From Plantago major (lineage: Eukaryota; Streptophyta; Magnoliopsida; Lamiales; Plantaginaceae), in NCBI GenBank assembly GCA_026545765.1, contig CM048844.1:60932545-60996544 (forward strand): DNA of 64,000 nucleotides, read 5' to 3'. Every line of letters starts with the position of its first letter. The first letter of the stretch is position 1. The notes beneath the pieces were generated by a model. That model saw only the letters and a list, made by a program, of their open reading frames with translations, was not told where the DNA came from and made no database searches. Below are positions 33,201 to 44,402 of the stretch, piece after piece. The position numbers and the translations under genes are program-made.

Positions 33201-34287
33201 ATCAAGAACCTCCCTCTGAGCATCCAAACCAAGAAGCAAAGAACAAGAGTGATGATGATGATGATGATCAGAATCATGATCCCCAACCTGGACAAGGCGG
33301 GATTCAGAAAGCTAGCAAAGTGGAGAAAAGGCTACTCCTTCAAATGCTCGGAAAGCTCCATCATCATCACCTCCCAAGTCTCATCAAGGTATCCAACAGG
33401 CTGAGCACAATGATGCCATAGAAGAAATTTCAGCCGCTGAGTTCAGGATTGAACAACTCAGAAAGGTGTTGGAAGAAGAAAAGAGAATCAGCATTGAGTG
33501 TCAAGCTCTTGGTGATGAAAAGGAGGCCAAACTCAAGAAGCTCAAAGAAGCTAATGCCAAGGAATTGGCACTCCTAGATGAGCAAAGAAATCTGAAGAAT
33601 GCCATTGTTGTCACAGCTGCTGAGATAGATGCCATGGATGACAATAATGATGAAGAGCATGATACTAAGGCTGCATCAGAAAGACCTTCTACATCCTCTC
33701 AGAAGGCCAGCATACTCCAAGGCAAACAAAAGATGTTAGCCAGCTTGCAAACAATCCCAAAGAAGGATTATGAGAGTGATGCTGAAGAAGACCGCAACTT
33801 GATTTACTGCAGAAGAAGATGAGAGACTTATCACTCAGCAAAAGAGAGCCCTACTTGCTCCTCATATCTTCTCTGCACCAGGTAGTTCAAGAAGTGAAGA
33901 GCACCGTGCAAGGAACAGTGTCTTTTTGGAACTCAGAGAGACACTAGTTGCCCAAGACACAGAAGTGCTAAAATCCATCCCAGAAGAGATGAAGCCATTG
34001 TCACGCTTTACTCAACAGATAACCAAAGCATAGCTCTTTCTCGAAAGACCTAGGGTTGGTCAGGATGAGGATTGTAACAATGCTAATGCAAAGATTGAAT
34101 GAAGCCACCATGTCATCCGCAAGCCAACGCCATCCTAAGGCTGCTTGAAGAGCTCAACAGAAAGGAGCAGGAACTGGTTAGGCAGAACAAAGAACTGAAG
34201 AAGGAACTTCAAGAATTAGTCAGGGTGCACAACAATCTCCAAAAGAACTTTGAGTCACTCTCTGAAGCTTATTCTATCATGAGTTAG
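30285..34287 (+). pseudogene. X1 accessory gene of Copia II, with introns
   Basis: ATG at 30285 (MAPKKMTKK). The N-terminal part has SGLSTLDVLEFYN, EIVLDCKTFCKIF, GVDQISMERWMM and HFNWGKYAFNEF, collinear with Copia I. TAG at 30411 and TGA at 30660 and 31221 interrupt it. Exons by GT-AG signals: exon 1 ends 31885; 31964-32068 (35 codons); 32153-32260 (36); 32338-32487 (50); 32568-32684 (39); then from about 32710. All are phase 0 and encode acidic, Pro/Glu/Ser-rich peptide with a recurring PETxxVSE module. Later parts (33466-33822, 34099-34287) are acidic and coiled-coil-like. It resembles SIRE envelope-like proteins by place and N-terminal pattern; function unknown. Confidence 0.8.
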
Positions 34288-34293
34288 TCATTC

Positions 34294-35466
34294 ATGACTA
34301 AGGGGGAAGAGATGCCTCAGAAAGGCAGAGGAAGAAAAAGAAAACAATCAAATCCCCCCTCCTCAAGTCAACTTGTCATTAAGGACACCACTGGAGACAC
34401 CCCTACTGAAGAAGTTGTTCCAGATCAACCAGCCAGAAGGCTAAGAAGTATGATAACTAGGGGAGCCAAGTCCCTTAGAATCTCAGAAGAGAAGAAGACT
34501 TCTGAAGAAGAAGAAAAGGAAGAAGGAGAAGTGAGAGGCCAAGAAAGCTGCAAGTCTCCAATTTTGGACTTCAATGATGATGAGGATGAATCTGATACAG
34601 ATGAACATCCAGTTCACAAGAAAAGGAGACAAGCCACTACTTCACAACCTCCTCTGGAAGCAAGTCCTTTGGCAGCCAGAACTCCTTCTGGAAATCCCAA
34701 GTCAATACAAGGAACATCCACCAGCACAGCCCCAAGCCAGGAAGAAAGGGTTAGAGGATCTCCTGACAGAAGGCCACCTAACAGAAAAGCAAGAAGGGAT
34801 TCCCAGTTTGGCAGAGTAAACAGAGAAACTCATCAAGAAAGGCCAACTGATGCCCACATTGAGTATGTGAAGACTAGTAATGAAGAGTCTTCATATAGGT
34901 GCATTCTGAACAAGAGAGGGTATTGGATTCTGGAACTACAACATCTACTTGTCAATGATAACTTTCCAACTCCCATCCTCAACCAGATCCTGAAATGGAG
35001 AGAAGGCATGCCAGAATTGCTAAAACCTGAGCACCTTCATGCCTGACTAAACTTTGAAGTAGAAAAGAGGAATGAAGCCAGAAAGATGGATCATTCTTTT
35101 GCCTGTCCTTACCCAAAGCCTGATGATGTACACAAGGTAAGAAAACTGGATGTTAGCTACAGTAGGAAGAACAAACTAGGTGTTTCAACCTATGAGTCAT
35201 TCTATATGACATTGGATGAATACCTAGATGATATACACTATCTGGAAGAAATATATAAGTATTTCAACCTATCTCAGCTGCAAGTAGACCATGCCTGGGT
35301 CTGGGGAAAGTACTTCTGGGTCAAACACTTTCTGCGGAAGAATCACAAGCTTGGCAAGAGTTACCATAAAATATGTGACTTATCCAGAAAGACAGAGCTC
35401 TCTGTCAGAAGGATTCTTTATGACTATGTCCAAGAATGCAGAAAAGTGGATGATTATGTTAACTGA
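34294..35466 (+). pseudogene. X2 accessory gene of Copia II (one TGA)
   Basis: MTKGEEMPQKGRGRKRK start. The first 170 residues are basic then acidic low-complexity with KKRR clusters that could be nuclear localisation signals. Then come GYWILELQHLLVN, YPKPDDVH, YESFYMTLDEY and HAWVWGKYFWVKHF. A single TGA at 35044-35046 replaces the Trp codon of Copia I (AWLDFEV), after which the same frame continues to 35466. The start is in the same frame as X1, nine bases beyond its TAG. No known enzymatic motif is seen. Confidence 0.8.
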
Positions 35467-35845
35467 TCCAGAAAGGATGCTGAAGAACTTGAGGTATCTA
35501 AACCCAAGTTGCATTTCTGAAGACTTGAAGACTAGTAACATTAGAATACTCTCTTGGAGCTTGGATTCTCCTTTGTTCTAATTCACTTAGTATGTTTTGT
35601 TACGTTTTTGTAATCTTACTGATTGTTTCTGAATTTCTCTATCTGTAATCATACTCTCAGATACATTCTAATAGATCACAACTTATCAGCAAAGATCACT
35701 TCTTGTGATTTGGTTGATGTTTACTTTCGGCACTTAATTCAACTAAAATTGAATATCATTCGAAATGATTAAGTGGTGGATTGTTTTCTCTTCCAGGATT
35801 ACAAATTTGTAATAGGACTTAAAAGATAGTCATGGATGACTGATC
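35467..35845 (+). other. 3' non-coding region of Copia II
   Basis: No gene is seen. The strand after X2 could encode a hydrophobic stretch in another frame (LGFSFVLIHLVCF), echoing the hydrophobic tail after X2 in Copia I, but the frame is not continuous. Confidence 0.5.
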
Positions 35846-35860
35846 AAAAAGGGGAAAATT
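35846..35860 (+). promoter_or_regulatory. Polypurine tract of Copia II
   Basis: AAAAAGGGGAAAATT directly before the 3' LTR. Confidence 0.88.
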
Positions 35861-37288
35861 TGTTAGGAATATCTGTTAGTATTTTGATCACTCATCACGT
35901 GTTCTTATCATAGCCAGAAAGGTGATTAAGTACTCTTGGTTCACTTGAACATTGTAAAAGAGGAAATCACTGAGTATGATTAGTCTAGTAAATCTTGTAT
36001 TAGGATTATAGGTATCTGAGTGTAATTTTTATTTCCAGAAGACCATGAAGATCAATCCTAGCAATGGAGCTTTTCTGAAGATTAGAAGACTGAAGATTGC
36101 ACAAGATTTATGAAGATATCAACGTTTAGTCTAACTCAGAAAGACTATGTCCTTAATCCTTTCTTAAGTGTATTTACTTACTTTTGAAATATGATTCTGG
36201 ACACATGACATCATGAGTATGGAGCATGCAAGCCATCAGAAAGGCTCATGTATCCGTTGAAGACTACAGGACAAGAAATAGTACAAGTGCATTAATTGCA
36301 TCGGCAGAAAAGCCGCTGAAGCACAGTCCTCTCTGAAACATAAGACAAGGACTTCTGAGTACTCATTTCAAGATAAGTACGGACTGAATTTGAATTGTGT
36401 CTAACGGATATCATTCCAACAACTCTCAAATTTATCTATATATATCACACACTTAGATGCTGAGAAACACACACCTTAGAACGCTCTATCTTGCAAACTT
36501 ACCATCAAGCAAAGTATTCTCTCAAGCACTCTACTACCCTTTCTGAAAGCTTTCTGTTGCTCGAAGAATCACTAGTAGTTCTAAGTTGTCCTGAACCTTA
36601 ACAAGAGATTGTTATTCGTGAAAGAGTTTAACTATCAGATACCCTTTCTGAAGCTCATTCTCCAGAACGGACATCAATTACTTGGGTCAAGAAGAGCGAT
36701 CGCCATCCATTTGAATAAGTGTATTAAGTAGTCTTGTTCTATTAGGCTCTCTGAAAACATAACTGAAAAGTTATATGAGAAGCCTCTATGACAAACCTTA
36801 TAACAAACACCATCAAGGCGTGGAGTAGAGGAAGTACTTGATTTGGGAAATCAAGGAATAACTCCAAGGTTATCTAAGTAGAGGAAGTACTTAACTCTAG
36901 GAGCTGGGGAATAACTCAGGGGGAACATTTGGTTGGGAACCATTTGTTTAGGAATCTTAGAATAGGATTATTGTAAGGTGAACTCAATTATCTGTTCTAG
37001 TGAATTCTAGGTCTCAGAAAGACCGAAGTGGATTAGTTGGAGGATTATGCCACCTCCAGATACCACTGTACTTGCTGTGTCATTTACCTTTCTGTATTTA
37101 CATTTCAGCAAAGCACACACACATACTTATTGTTTCTGCACTTACCTATCTTAAAGTCTTTCGCGGTCTGAATTTAAGTATCAGAAACCCCCAGGTTTCT
37201 GAGAAACTGTGTTTATCGACAAAAGTTTTAAAAGACTATTCACCCCCCCCCCCTCTAGTCTTTTACTTTGCCGTTATCTGGACCAACA
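35861..37288 (+). repeat. Copia II 3' LTR
   Basis: 1428 bp, collinear with the 5' LTR with scattered substitutions. The poly-C loop is 11 long against 8 in the 5' LTR. In the second leader hairpin unit the 3' LTR keeps GAAGTACTT while the 5' LTR has lost it. Confidence 0.95.
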
Positions 37289-37289
37289 G

Positions 37290-38714
37290 CCGGGCAGTGT
37301 AGACTAGCACGAAGGCGAGCTTCTCGATCTTGACATATCTAGGCTCGGAAACCACAAGGGCCTTGCTCAAGTAGTAGATTGGCAAGTGGTTGTTTCCTTG
37401 TATCCACACCAATACGGAACTCATGGCTTCATTAGTAGTAGCCAGGTAGAGGTAGAGAGGTTCACCTCCTACGGGTTTGGACAAGAGGGGTGGTGAGAGG
37501 AGGTAGCTTTTTAAGTGATCCAAGGCCTCTTCGCACTCTTTTGTCCACTCGAACTTGTCTCCTTTCCATAGAATTTTGAAGAAAGGTAAGTTTTTCTCGG
37601 CGGATTTGGAGATGAAACGGCTCAGGGCCATCACCCTTCCCAAGAGCTTCTGCACCTCATTGATTGTCTTCGGTTGTGGTAAGTCCAAGATTGCCTTTAT
37701 TTTCTCTCGGTTGGCGCTGATACCTCTCTCCGTAACCATGTAGCCGAGGAACTTTCCTCCCTTTACACCAAACGTACACTTCTCTAGGTTCAACTTCATT
37801 CCATATTTCCTAAGGATGGAAAAGCACTTATTGAGATACTCGACGTGTTGCTCTTCGGTCTTTCTTTTTACTAACATGTCATCCACTTAAACTTCCATGG
37901 TTTTGCCCAACTCCTCTTTGAACATCTTATTCACCAGTCGTTGATATGTAGTGCCTGTGTTTTTTAGACCAAATGGCATGACCTTGAAGCAGCAGACCCC
38001 TCCTGCCGCAAAGCAGGTCGTCTTTTTGACGTCTTCTTGGGCCATCCTGATTTGGTAGAAGCCCTGATAAGCGTCCATGAAGCTTAGGAGTGCACAACCC
38101 GTGGTGGAGTCTGCTAACTGGTCTATGAGACGTAATGGGTAAGGATCCTTTGGGAAAAACTTGTTAAGCCTAGTGAAATCGTTGCACATTCTCCATTTTC
38201 CTAGAGCCTTTTCAACGAGGACCACGTTACAGACCCAGTCAGAGTACCTGACTTCCTCGATATGTACTGCTTTCACCAACTTGTCTACTTCTCCTGCTAT
38301 GATAGCATCTTCAACAGGCCCAAAGTCCTTCCTCTTTTGTCGGATATGTTTTACCGTTGGATCCATGTTCAGGCGGTGAACTGCGATCCTTAGGTCTATT
38401 CCCTTAAGGTCATCAGTGCTCCAAGCGAAGATATCGTGATTGTCTCGAAGGCATGTGATGAGCTTCATCTCTACCTCCGTGCTCATCTCTGGTCTGATCC
38501 GGGTTACCTTCTCTGGATCCCCCTCAATCAACTGAACCTCTTTCAGGGCTTCATGAGGCTCCATCCTGGCAGTCTTAGGGAACTTTTCCTTGAGCGACCC
38601 AACGCCAATTTCTTCCTTTAATGGAGTAAGAGCCACATGGGGAGGGGGCTCCTGGGTCTTTTGGTGATCGAAAGAACGAGTACTGAAGCTCCTCTGTCCG
38701 ACATGATGTAGCAT
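37290..38714 (-). pseudogene. Gypsy B reverse transcriptase and RNase H start
   Basis: Frame 38714-37887 holds ALTPLKEEIGVGS, KWRMCNDFTRLNK, LSFMDAYQGFYQIRMAQED and VMPFGLKNTGTTYQRLVNKMF. The Tyr of YVDD is a TAA (37887-37889); VDDMLV follows at once. Frame 37886-37290 continues with GYMVTERGISANREKI, FEWTKECEEAL and IYYLSKAL to the Copia II junction. Confidence 0.93.
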
Positions 38715-39265
38715 TCCCAGGCTTCTCTAACATTGCCCACTTCTTCTCCCACACCATTCGGGGTTGGGAACTTTACCCTATTGTGTAGGGGAGATGCGAC
38801 TGCTCTGAACTGGTTAAGTCCTGGGCGACCCAGGATTACGTTATAGTCGAATGTGCTGTCGACCACTACAAAGAGGATTGTCTCAGTCACCCTTGTAGGG
38901 AAGGCTCCCATAGAGACTTGTAATGGTATACTTGCAATGGGACGCACTATAGATCCCCCGAAACCTACCAGGGAGGTAAGTACATGCCCGTATTGAATAT
39001 TGCCCAGGTGAATCTGTTCCACGGTCCTCTTGGAGATGATGTTAGAGGAACTTCTTGTGTCGACAAGTACTTTGTTGACCTTGTAGGTGGTGATAACCTG
39101 TGAGATAACCAATGGAACGTCAGGGTCTTTGAGATCTCCTCCACCAGACGTTGGTGGGGGGATTTCTCTATCATCGAAAGTGATGGCATTTGTGCCTTTC
39201 AGAGCTGATGGAGCATAGGCTCTATCGTTGTTTCTCAAATGTTGCGCGGTTCTTTCCCTTGCGTT
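38618..39265 (-). pseudogene. Gypsy B protease
   Basis: Reads VSQVITTYKVNKVLVDTRSSSNII and, later, VILGRPGLNQF. The catalytic triplet is Asp-Thr-Arg (39053-39061) where aspartic proteases need Asp-Thr/Ser-Gly. Gypsy A has the same change. The frame runs on to 38618; the RT frame starts near 38650. Confidence 0.85.
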
Positions 39266-41191
39266 TCAGCTATCTCCTCCAGTTGGACCTCCTGCAATGG
39301 CATTGATAATACCGCTATAGGGGAGGTTTTCCATTTCCATGTTTTCAGGGTACCCACGGTATCTTTGGGCATGGTGGGGTGGAATTTCTGCAGGAGGTGG
39401 CGGTAAGGATTCTGTCGGAGGTTCCGAACCACACTCCTCCCTTCTTCGTTCATTTTTCTGGTGTCTGGAGGGTTCCTCCTCATACACTGGTTCTTTCAAC
39501 TTTCCGCTCCATATCAGCCCTTCTATTTCTGTCTTCAACTGGACACAGTCTTCCGTTGAGTGACCTTTGTGGTTGTGAAACCTACAGTATTCCTTTGAAG
39601 CTTTGTTCTTCTTACTGCTCCTTGTAGGTTTCGGCCATTGCATGTCTATGTTTTTCTCAACAATAGAAGCCAAGATGTCGGATCTTGGTCTATTGAGGCG
39701 AGTATACTCGGCGTATCTCCTTGCTGGTGTTCTTTCCCTGCGGAACTCCCTCTTGTCTCTAAGTTCCTTCTTTAGTTCAAACTTTCCAGGGCGGGGAGGA
39801 GGTTCTTGTCTTACATGCTCTTTTCCCTTTCTAGCCCCAGCTCTTATTGGGACATTTCTTCTGTACTCTTCTCCATACAATACTCCTTCGCAGATATCTT
39901 CCAAGTACTTCTCGGTTGTGATTTATTCATTGGAAAGCTTTCTTCTGAGATCATCGTTGTAAGTGTTAGCATATAGGTGTCGGACCCGTTCTTTGATGCT
40001 GTGAGGCTCTACTTGGCGTACTTCAGCATTGAAACGGTCAAGAAAGGTCCTAAGGTCCTCGTGCTCTTTCTGGATTACTCCTGCCAAATGCTCCACTGAT
40101 CTCTTCCTCTTCTTTGCTTTCTCAAACCTTTTCAGGAAGAGAGAAGCGATATCCGCATAGGACTTGATGGAGCCATTGGGCAAAGAGGTCCACCAATCCA
40201 TTGCTTCTCCAAAGAGCGTAGTGGAGAAGTTGAGAGCTTTCATGTTGTCATTCAGGACGTTGGTCTCCATCTTACTCTCGTATCTAGTAAGGTGCCCCAC
40301 AGGACAAGTATCCCCATAATAGTGCTCAATAGTTGGGATAGTGGAGTCGGGGCGCTTCCTTTCCCTCCTTATCTCATCACATAAGGGATTGGGAGCTCTA
40401 AGAGTCACCTTCTCATGGGCCTTCACCATCCTGCTCAAAGTAGCAATTTGAGTCTCCAAGGCTTTCTGCTGGACATAGATCTGCTCGGCGTTTTGCCTCT
40501 CGCCCGTCCTTGGGTTGATTGCCATATCTGGAGGAAGATCATCAACGGGGACTATCGAGATGCTTTCTGCCACGTGGTCCCTTATCCCTGGTTGAAGTGC
40601 CACTCTTCGACTGGTTCCTGCTTCGTCTGCTCGTGGTCTCACCGGGCTTCTTTCCCGCTGTTCCTGAGAAGCAGCAACTCTCCTGTTGAGAAGGTTCCTT
40701 AGATCTTCTGGTTGTGCTGGTTCCCCTAGTCTTTGTTGGATTGGGCGGTGTTTGTTCCTAGATTGTGCAGGTTCAGCTTGTCTTGGATTTGCCAAAGGTG
40801 GAGTAGGTTGAGGTGGCTGGAGGTTGTGTGATCCAAAGCATCCTTGGATAGTGGTGAGTAAGAGGGGCCAAACTGATTCTCACTCGTCCCAAACTCACTT
40901 GGTCTTCCCGTTTGGAAGAGTGAAGTTTCTCCCTGGAGGAGGACCATGCGTTCCTGACGGAGGAACCTGTCCTTCGACCCCGAGTACCTGGGCCCTTGCC
41001 GGTGGATCAACGACTCTTTCCTCCTCTGAAGAGAGGCTAGCGGTGTGGCCATCACTTGGATAGTCCATTGTGTTTCTTGAAGTGGTTCTCGCCACTCTTC
41101 CTCTCTGAGTGGGAGGTCTACCTCTTTGCCTTGGGGCGGGCGTGCTAATCGCAGTAGCGTTGGTTCTTACCGACCTTCTTGTTCTTGCCAT
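39266..41191 (-). pseudogene. Gypsy B gag
   Basis: ATG at 41191 (MARTRRSVRTN). The frames 41191-40895, 40795-39923 and 39904-39266 together span gag. The central one holds the retrotransposon gag domain (FGEAMDWWTSLPNGSIKSYADI, FDLRTFLDRFN type). A TAA at 39920-39922 replaces a Glu codon. The last frame has the C-x2-H-x4-H-x4-C finger (CRFHNHKGHSTEDC) typical of this lineage and a Pro-rich linker before the protease. Confidence 0.92.
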
Positions 41192-41218
41192 TGCTGAAGA
41201 GCACGGGACTTTTCGTGA

Positions 41219-41238
41219 AGATTCCCACAGACGGAGCC
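41219..41238 (-). promoter_or_regulatory. Primer-binding region of gypsy B
   Basis: TGGCTCCGTCTGTGGGAA on the minus strand just inside the LTR, matching TGGCACCGTCTGTGGGAA of gypsy A except one base. The cognate tRNA is not assigned here. Confidence 0.75.
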
Positions 41239-41242
41239 AAAA

Positions 41243-42148
41243 TGTTGAGGGTATAATTCCCCCAACCACTTAGAGATTATTCTTTAAACTACTTCACGCG
41301 TAATGACAAAGATATTCTTAAGTAAGAAGCTCCGTACTGCCTAAGAGCCAACGTATGAGAGCCTGAGATCCTAAGCCCGGTAAGAACCTGCATGAGTGAC
41401 TTGGGACTTGGGGGGGGGGGGGGTTATGACCCGGTTTGCTAAGTGTCAAACCGGTCTGAGACTTCACTTAAGAGAGACTGAAGATCTACTCTGTGTAATG
41501 TTCAGAATTAATTCGTAAGGAACACTTAACTTACTTCCTTAACATGGGTGAGTGTGCCATATATATAGAAATGTCTCAAAGAGGAAGGACTCCGTTGGAT
41601 CGCACCAAGTGTAAGGCCTTGATCGAGCCACCAAGGATTTACTAGGCCCATGGCCCATTAGTGAAACTTACCCCATACCACTTTGGGCTTTTAGGGTAGT
41701 TTAATCATTAGTGTGAGAGTCTTAGAGGCTTTGGTGCAGTCTGCTGCGGGTTAAGGTCGGAAGAGGCAGGTCCAGACGTTTGGTCCGGACCGTATAGGGT
41801 TGCCTATGAGAAACTCTCATTAGTTTGTCCACTACTTCTCATTCGGACCTTGTGACTCGGACTTCATTACTCTCTAGTGCCAACTTACTTGGTTGCTTGT
41901 GAGATTGTCGTGTTGGGTCCGGACGGCCATCCGGGTCGGACCCCGTGGCTATGGAGCATTGGCAGGGTCGGAGCTATTACCCTTTGAGCCCTCTTTGCCC
42001 TTTTCTTCCAGGATGAGTCGGACTTGATGGGCTTAGGGTCGGACCTACGGGTCGGACTGTGATGTCTCGGATCTCCCGACAACTTGGAACGCCTTAGGAT
42101 TCGTTCCAAAGGCGTCTATGACGGATTGGACATATTTTCGTATCAACA
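41243..42148 (-). repeat. Gypsy B 5' LTR (906 bp)
   Basis: Sense strand from 42148 (TGTTGATACGAAAATATGTCC) to 41243 (ACCCTCAACA). TATA box near 41559-41566. A C-run (14 G on the plus strand, about 41411) and a CTTAC-repeat block precede the end. It resembles the gypsy A LTR (864 bp) much more than LTR C2. Confidence 0.92.
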
Positions 42149-42151
42149 CTA

Positions 42152-42340
42152 TCTATATATATATCTATGAATTGAAAAAGTTTTCAAGCCGTACTATTGC
42201 TTCATTTTTTCATGCTTACGTGGTATAATACTCAATTCTGATTGGCTGAAAAAAATTGTGGAGGGTGTTTTGGTATGTTCACAGTTCATCCTGATATCTA
42301 GAACAATTAGTAAGGGCAATCCAGTCCATTCAAATATTTC
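42152..42340 (+). mobile_element. Helitron 5'-end-like sequence, copy 1
   Basis: Starts A-TCTATATATATATC, the TC plus TA-rich start of many plant Helitrons. It is collinear for about 190 bp with 44403-44590, including TGTTCACAGTTCATCCTGAT and CAATTAGTAAGGGCAAT. No transposase follows directly, so it could head a non-autonomous element. Confidence 0.6.
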
Positions 42341-44402
42341 TTTAATTATATATTCCACTGTTATTTTTTGTATGTTAACTACGTATATATTTTTATTAAA
42401 TCTAATATAACTTTATCTATTAAAATCAAAAAACTATTTTGAACATATATTTGAATTCGTCGTGACAAGACGAATCCATAGACATCAATCTTGGATACTA
42501 TTATTAATTAAATAAATCATTTTATTCAATAAAATAAAATATTAATTTATTAAATAAGATAAAATGAAATAATGGAATTTTAAAAATGTAGAATTTATTA
42601 AATTAATTCAATTCTACGTGAAATTTTGTGGAATTAGTTGCATTTTCAATCAATATATCTTTTAATAATGTTCATTTTTTGTATGTTGGCTGCATATATA
42701 GTTTTTATAAAATATCATATAAATTTATCTACAAAACTTCGAAAATATTTTGAACATATATTTCAATTCATCATGACAAGACAAATCCATAAACACCAAT
42801 TTATAATATTATTATTAATTAAATACATCATTTTATTCACTAAAATAAAATATAAATTTAATAAATAAAATAAAATGAAATAAAAGAATTTTAAAAATAG
42901 AGAATTTATTAAATATTTAATACTCTCCCCATCTATTTCACAAGAAATTAATAAATTTTGATTCTACGGTTGAGTAGAGTCCGAATAGGGGGGGGGGGGG
43001 CGAGAATTTTGTTCAATGAAGTTTTTAGCCGGGTTAAACATGAGGCTAATGTTTTAGCATTTAGATTATCAGTTTGGTGTTTTCATATAATATAATATGA
43101 TATATAAAGTTGATGGGCTAAATCTCACCAGATTCATTCAAATTCCTGCCATCCTACTGCGTGAAATTTTGATACGGTTGAGAAGAGTCCGAACAGGGGA
43201 TGTATTAGTGTTGTTGCTAGGGATCATGATGGCAATGTTATTTCTTGGTGACAAAATTTTATGGCTTATGGTTGCTGAAAATGTGGATGGTTTGCCAGCC
43301 AAAATTAAGAACTAAATTTGTTCGAAATTTTGAATGGTAACACATTGTAATTGAAAGGGATTGTTATGTTGTGATTAAACTTTTTAAATCAACAAATTTC
43401 AGCTTTGCCAATTTGTTACACTTTTCAATGAAATTCAGGCATTTGATGGAGATTTTTGTTTCATGATGTTTTGTCAAGTTGAACACGAGGCTAACGTTTT
43501 AGCACATAGATAATCAATTGGGTGTTTTTATGATGATATTGGATTGGTAGATTTGTATTATACATACCAAGTTGTTATGTGAGGGGAGCACATACTACCC
43601 AGGGGTTGTCTCGATTAATTTATTTTGTTCTCCCATTTCAGTCTATTATTAAACGTAAACTATATCGTGGCATCGCCACGTGAATTTTGTGGAATTAGTT
43701 GCATTTTTAGCCAGTATATATTTCACTGTTTACTTTTGTAGGGACCCTTTTTGTATGTTGGTTGCATATATAGTTCTTATTAAATCTCATATAAATTTAT
43801 CTACAAAATTTCGAAAAATATATTTGAACATATATTTAAATTCGTCGCCCAAGATGAATTCATCTAAAAGTTTTCGACTTTATGACTCGCATGTTTCCAT
43901 AAAGTCGGCTAACAACAATATTATCTACTATAATGCGTACTTAAATGTAACTATACGCATATTCTTCTCGAGTCGTTATTTTTTTATTTGATATGGATCA
44001 AGAGAAATTTGATGCTTCTATTTTTTACAATAAGCTCCATTAGATGGGGTTGGAGTGGTTGCAAAATAATATTTGCGACATATTTGACTTGGATACGGTA
44101 GGAATACTCTTTATTTGTGATTCTTAACTGGCGGCGGTTCATGCGGAGTCAAAGTTTACACTGCACATAACCTTGAGTACGTGTTCGTTCTTCACCATCA
44201 CGTAAATTAGCTGAGTTATTGTTATCATTGAAAAAATGTGGGTACCTTGCTACTTAGTAGTAAATAAAATACAGGTGAGTAAGTTGTTGATGTATATGAG
44301 CTTCAATTATAATTTAAATATTTATATAGATGTTTCACTATTAAAAACAAAATATGGCAGCACTATGTACTACTATATTATTCCATGCACAACGATTTTT
44401 TT
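42341..44402. other. AT-rich region with three diverged repeats and a poly-G tract
   Basis: A unit containing TTTTTGTATGTT, TTTATCTA and ATTTTGAACATATATTT recurs at about 42365-42545, 42620-42850 and 43680-43855. A G12 run lies at 42987-42998. A perfect CGTGGC-ATC-GCCACG hairpin is at 43667-43681. Otherwise no gene except the possible RNase H-like remnant listed separately. Confidence 0.6.
43190..43530 (+). pseudogene. Possible RNase H-like (RVT_3 type) remnant
   Basis: Around 43200-43250 one frame reads GCISVVARDHDGNVISW, and near 43475-43510 another reads VEHEANVLAHR. Those two blocks, in this order, are the start and end of the plant RVT_3-type RNase H domain found in LINEs and some host genes. 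The middle is not readable. Similar 'GAGGCTAATGTTTTAGC' text recurs near 43035. Confidence 0.4.

Larger units (their letters stand above)
21951..37288 (+). mobile_element. Copia II: 15.3-kb SIRE-like Ty1/copia element
   Basis: The complete element has 1421-bp and 1428-bp LTRs and a perfect GCCGG duplication (21946-21950 and 37289-37293). Order: 5' LTR, PBS, gag, PR, IN, RT, RNH, 0.9-kb spacer, X1, X2, PPT, 3' LTR. It is a relative, not a copy, of Copia I: the coding regions are collinear, the LTRs share their 3' halves but differ in the 5' halves. It interrupts the gypsy B RNase H. Single-base stops break gag, IN, RT, RNH, X1 and X2. Confidence 0.96.
37289..42148 (-). mobile_element. Gypsy B, 5' part (Tat-type Ty3/gypsy)
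   Basis: On the minus strand: 5' LTR, gag, protease, RT and part of RNase H, then the Copia II insertion; the rest lies at 20659-21945. RT precedes any IN, the gypsy order. Proteins match gypsy A throughout. The second RNase H and the integrase are missing and the far LTR is a different type, so this is a recombinant or deleted element. Confidence 0.92.

Noticed and set aside
42987..42998. Poly-G run as a possible G-quadruplex
   Set aside because: A single homopolymer run; similar runs occur in most LTRs here and may vary by replication slippage or sequencing error.
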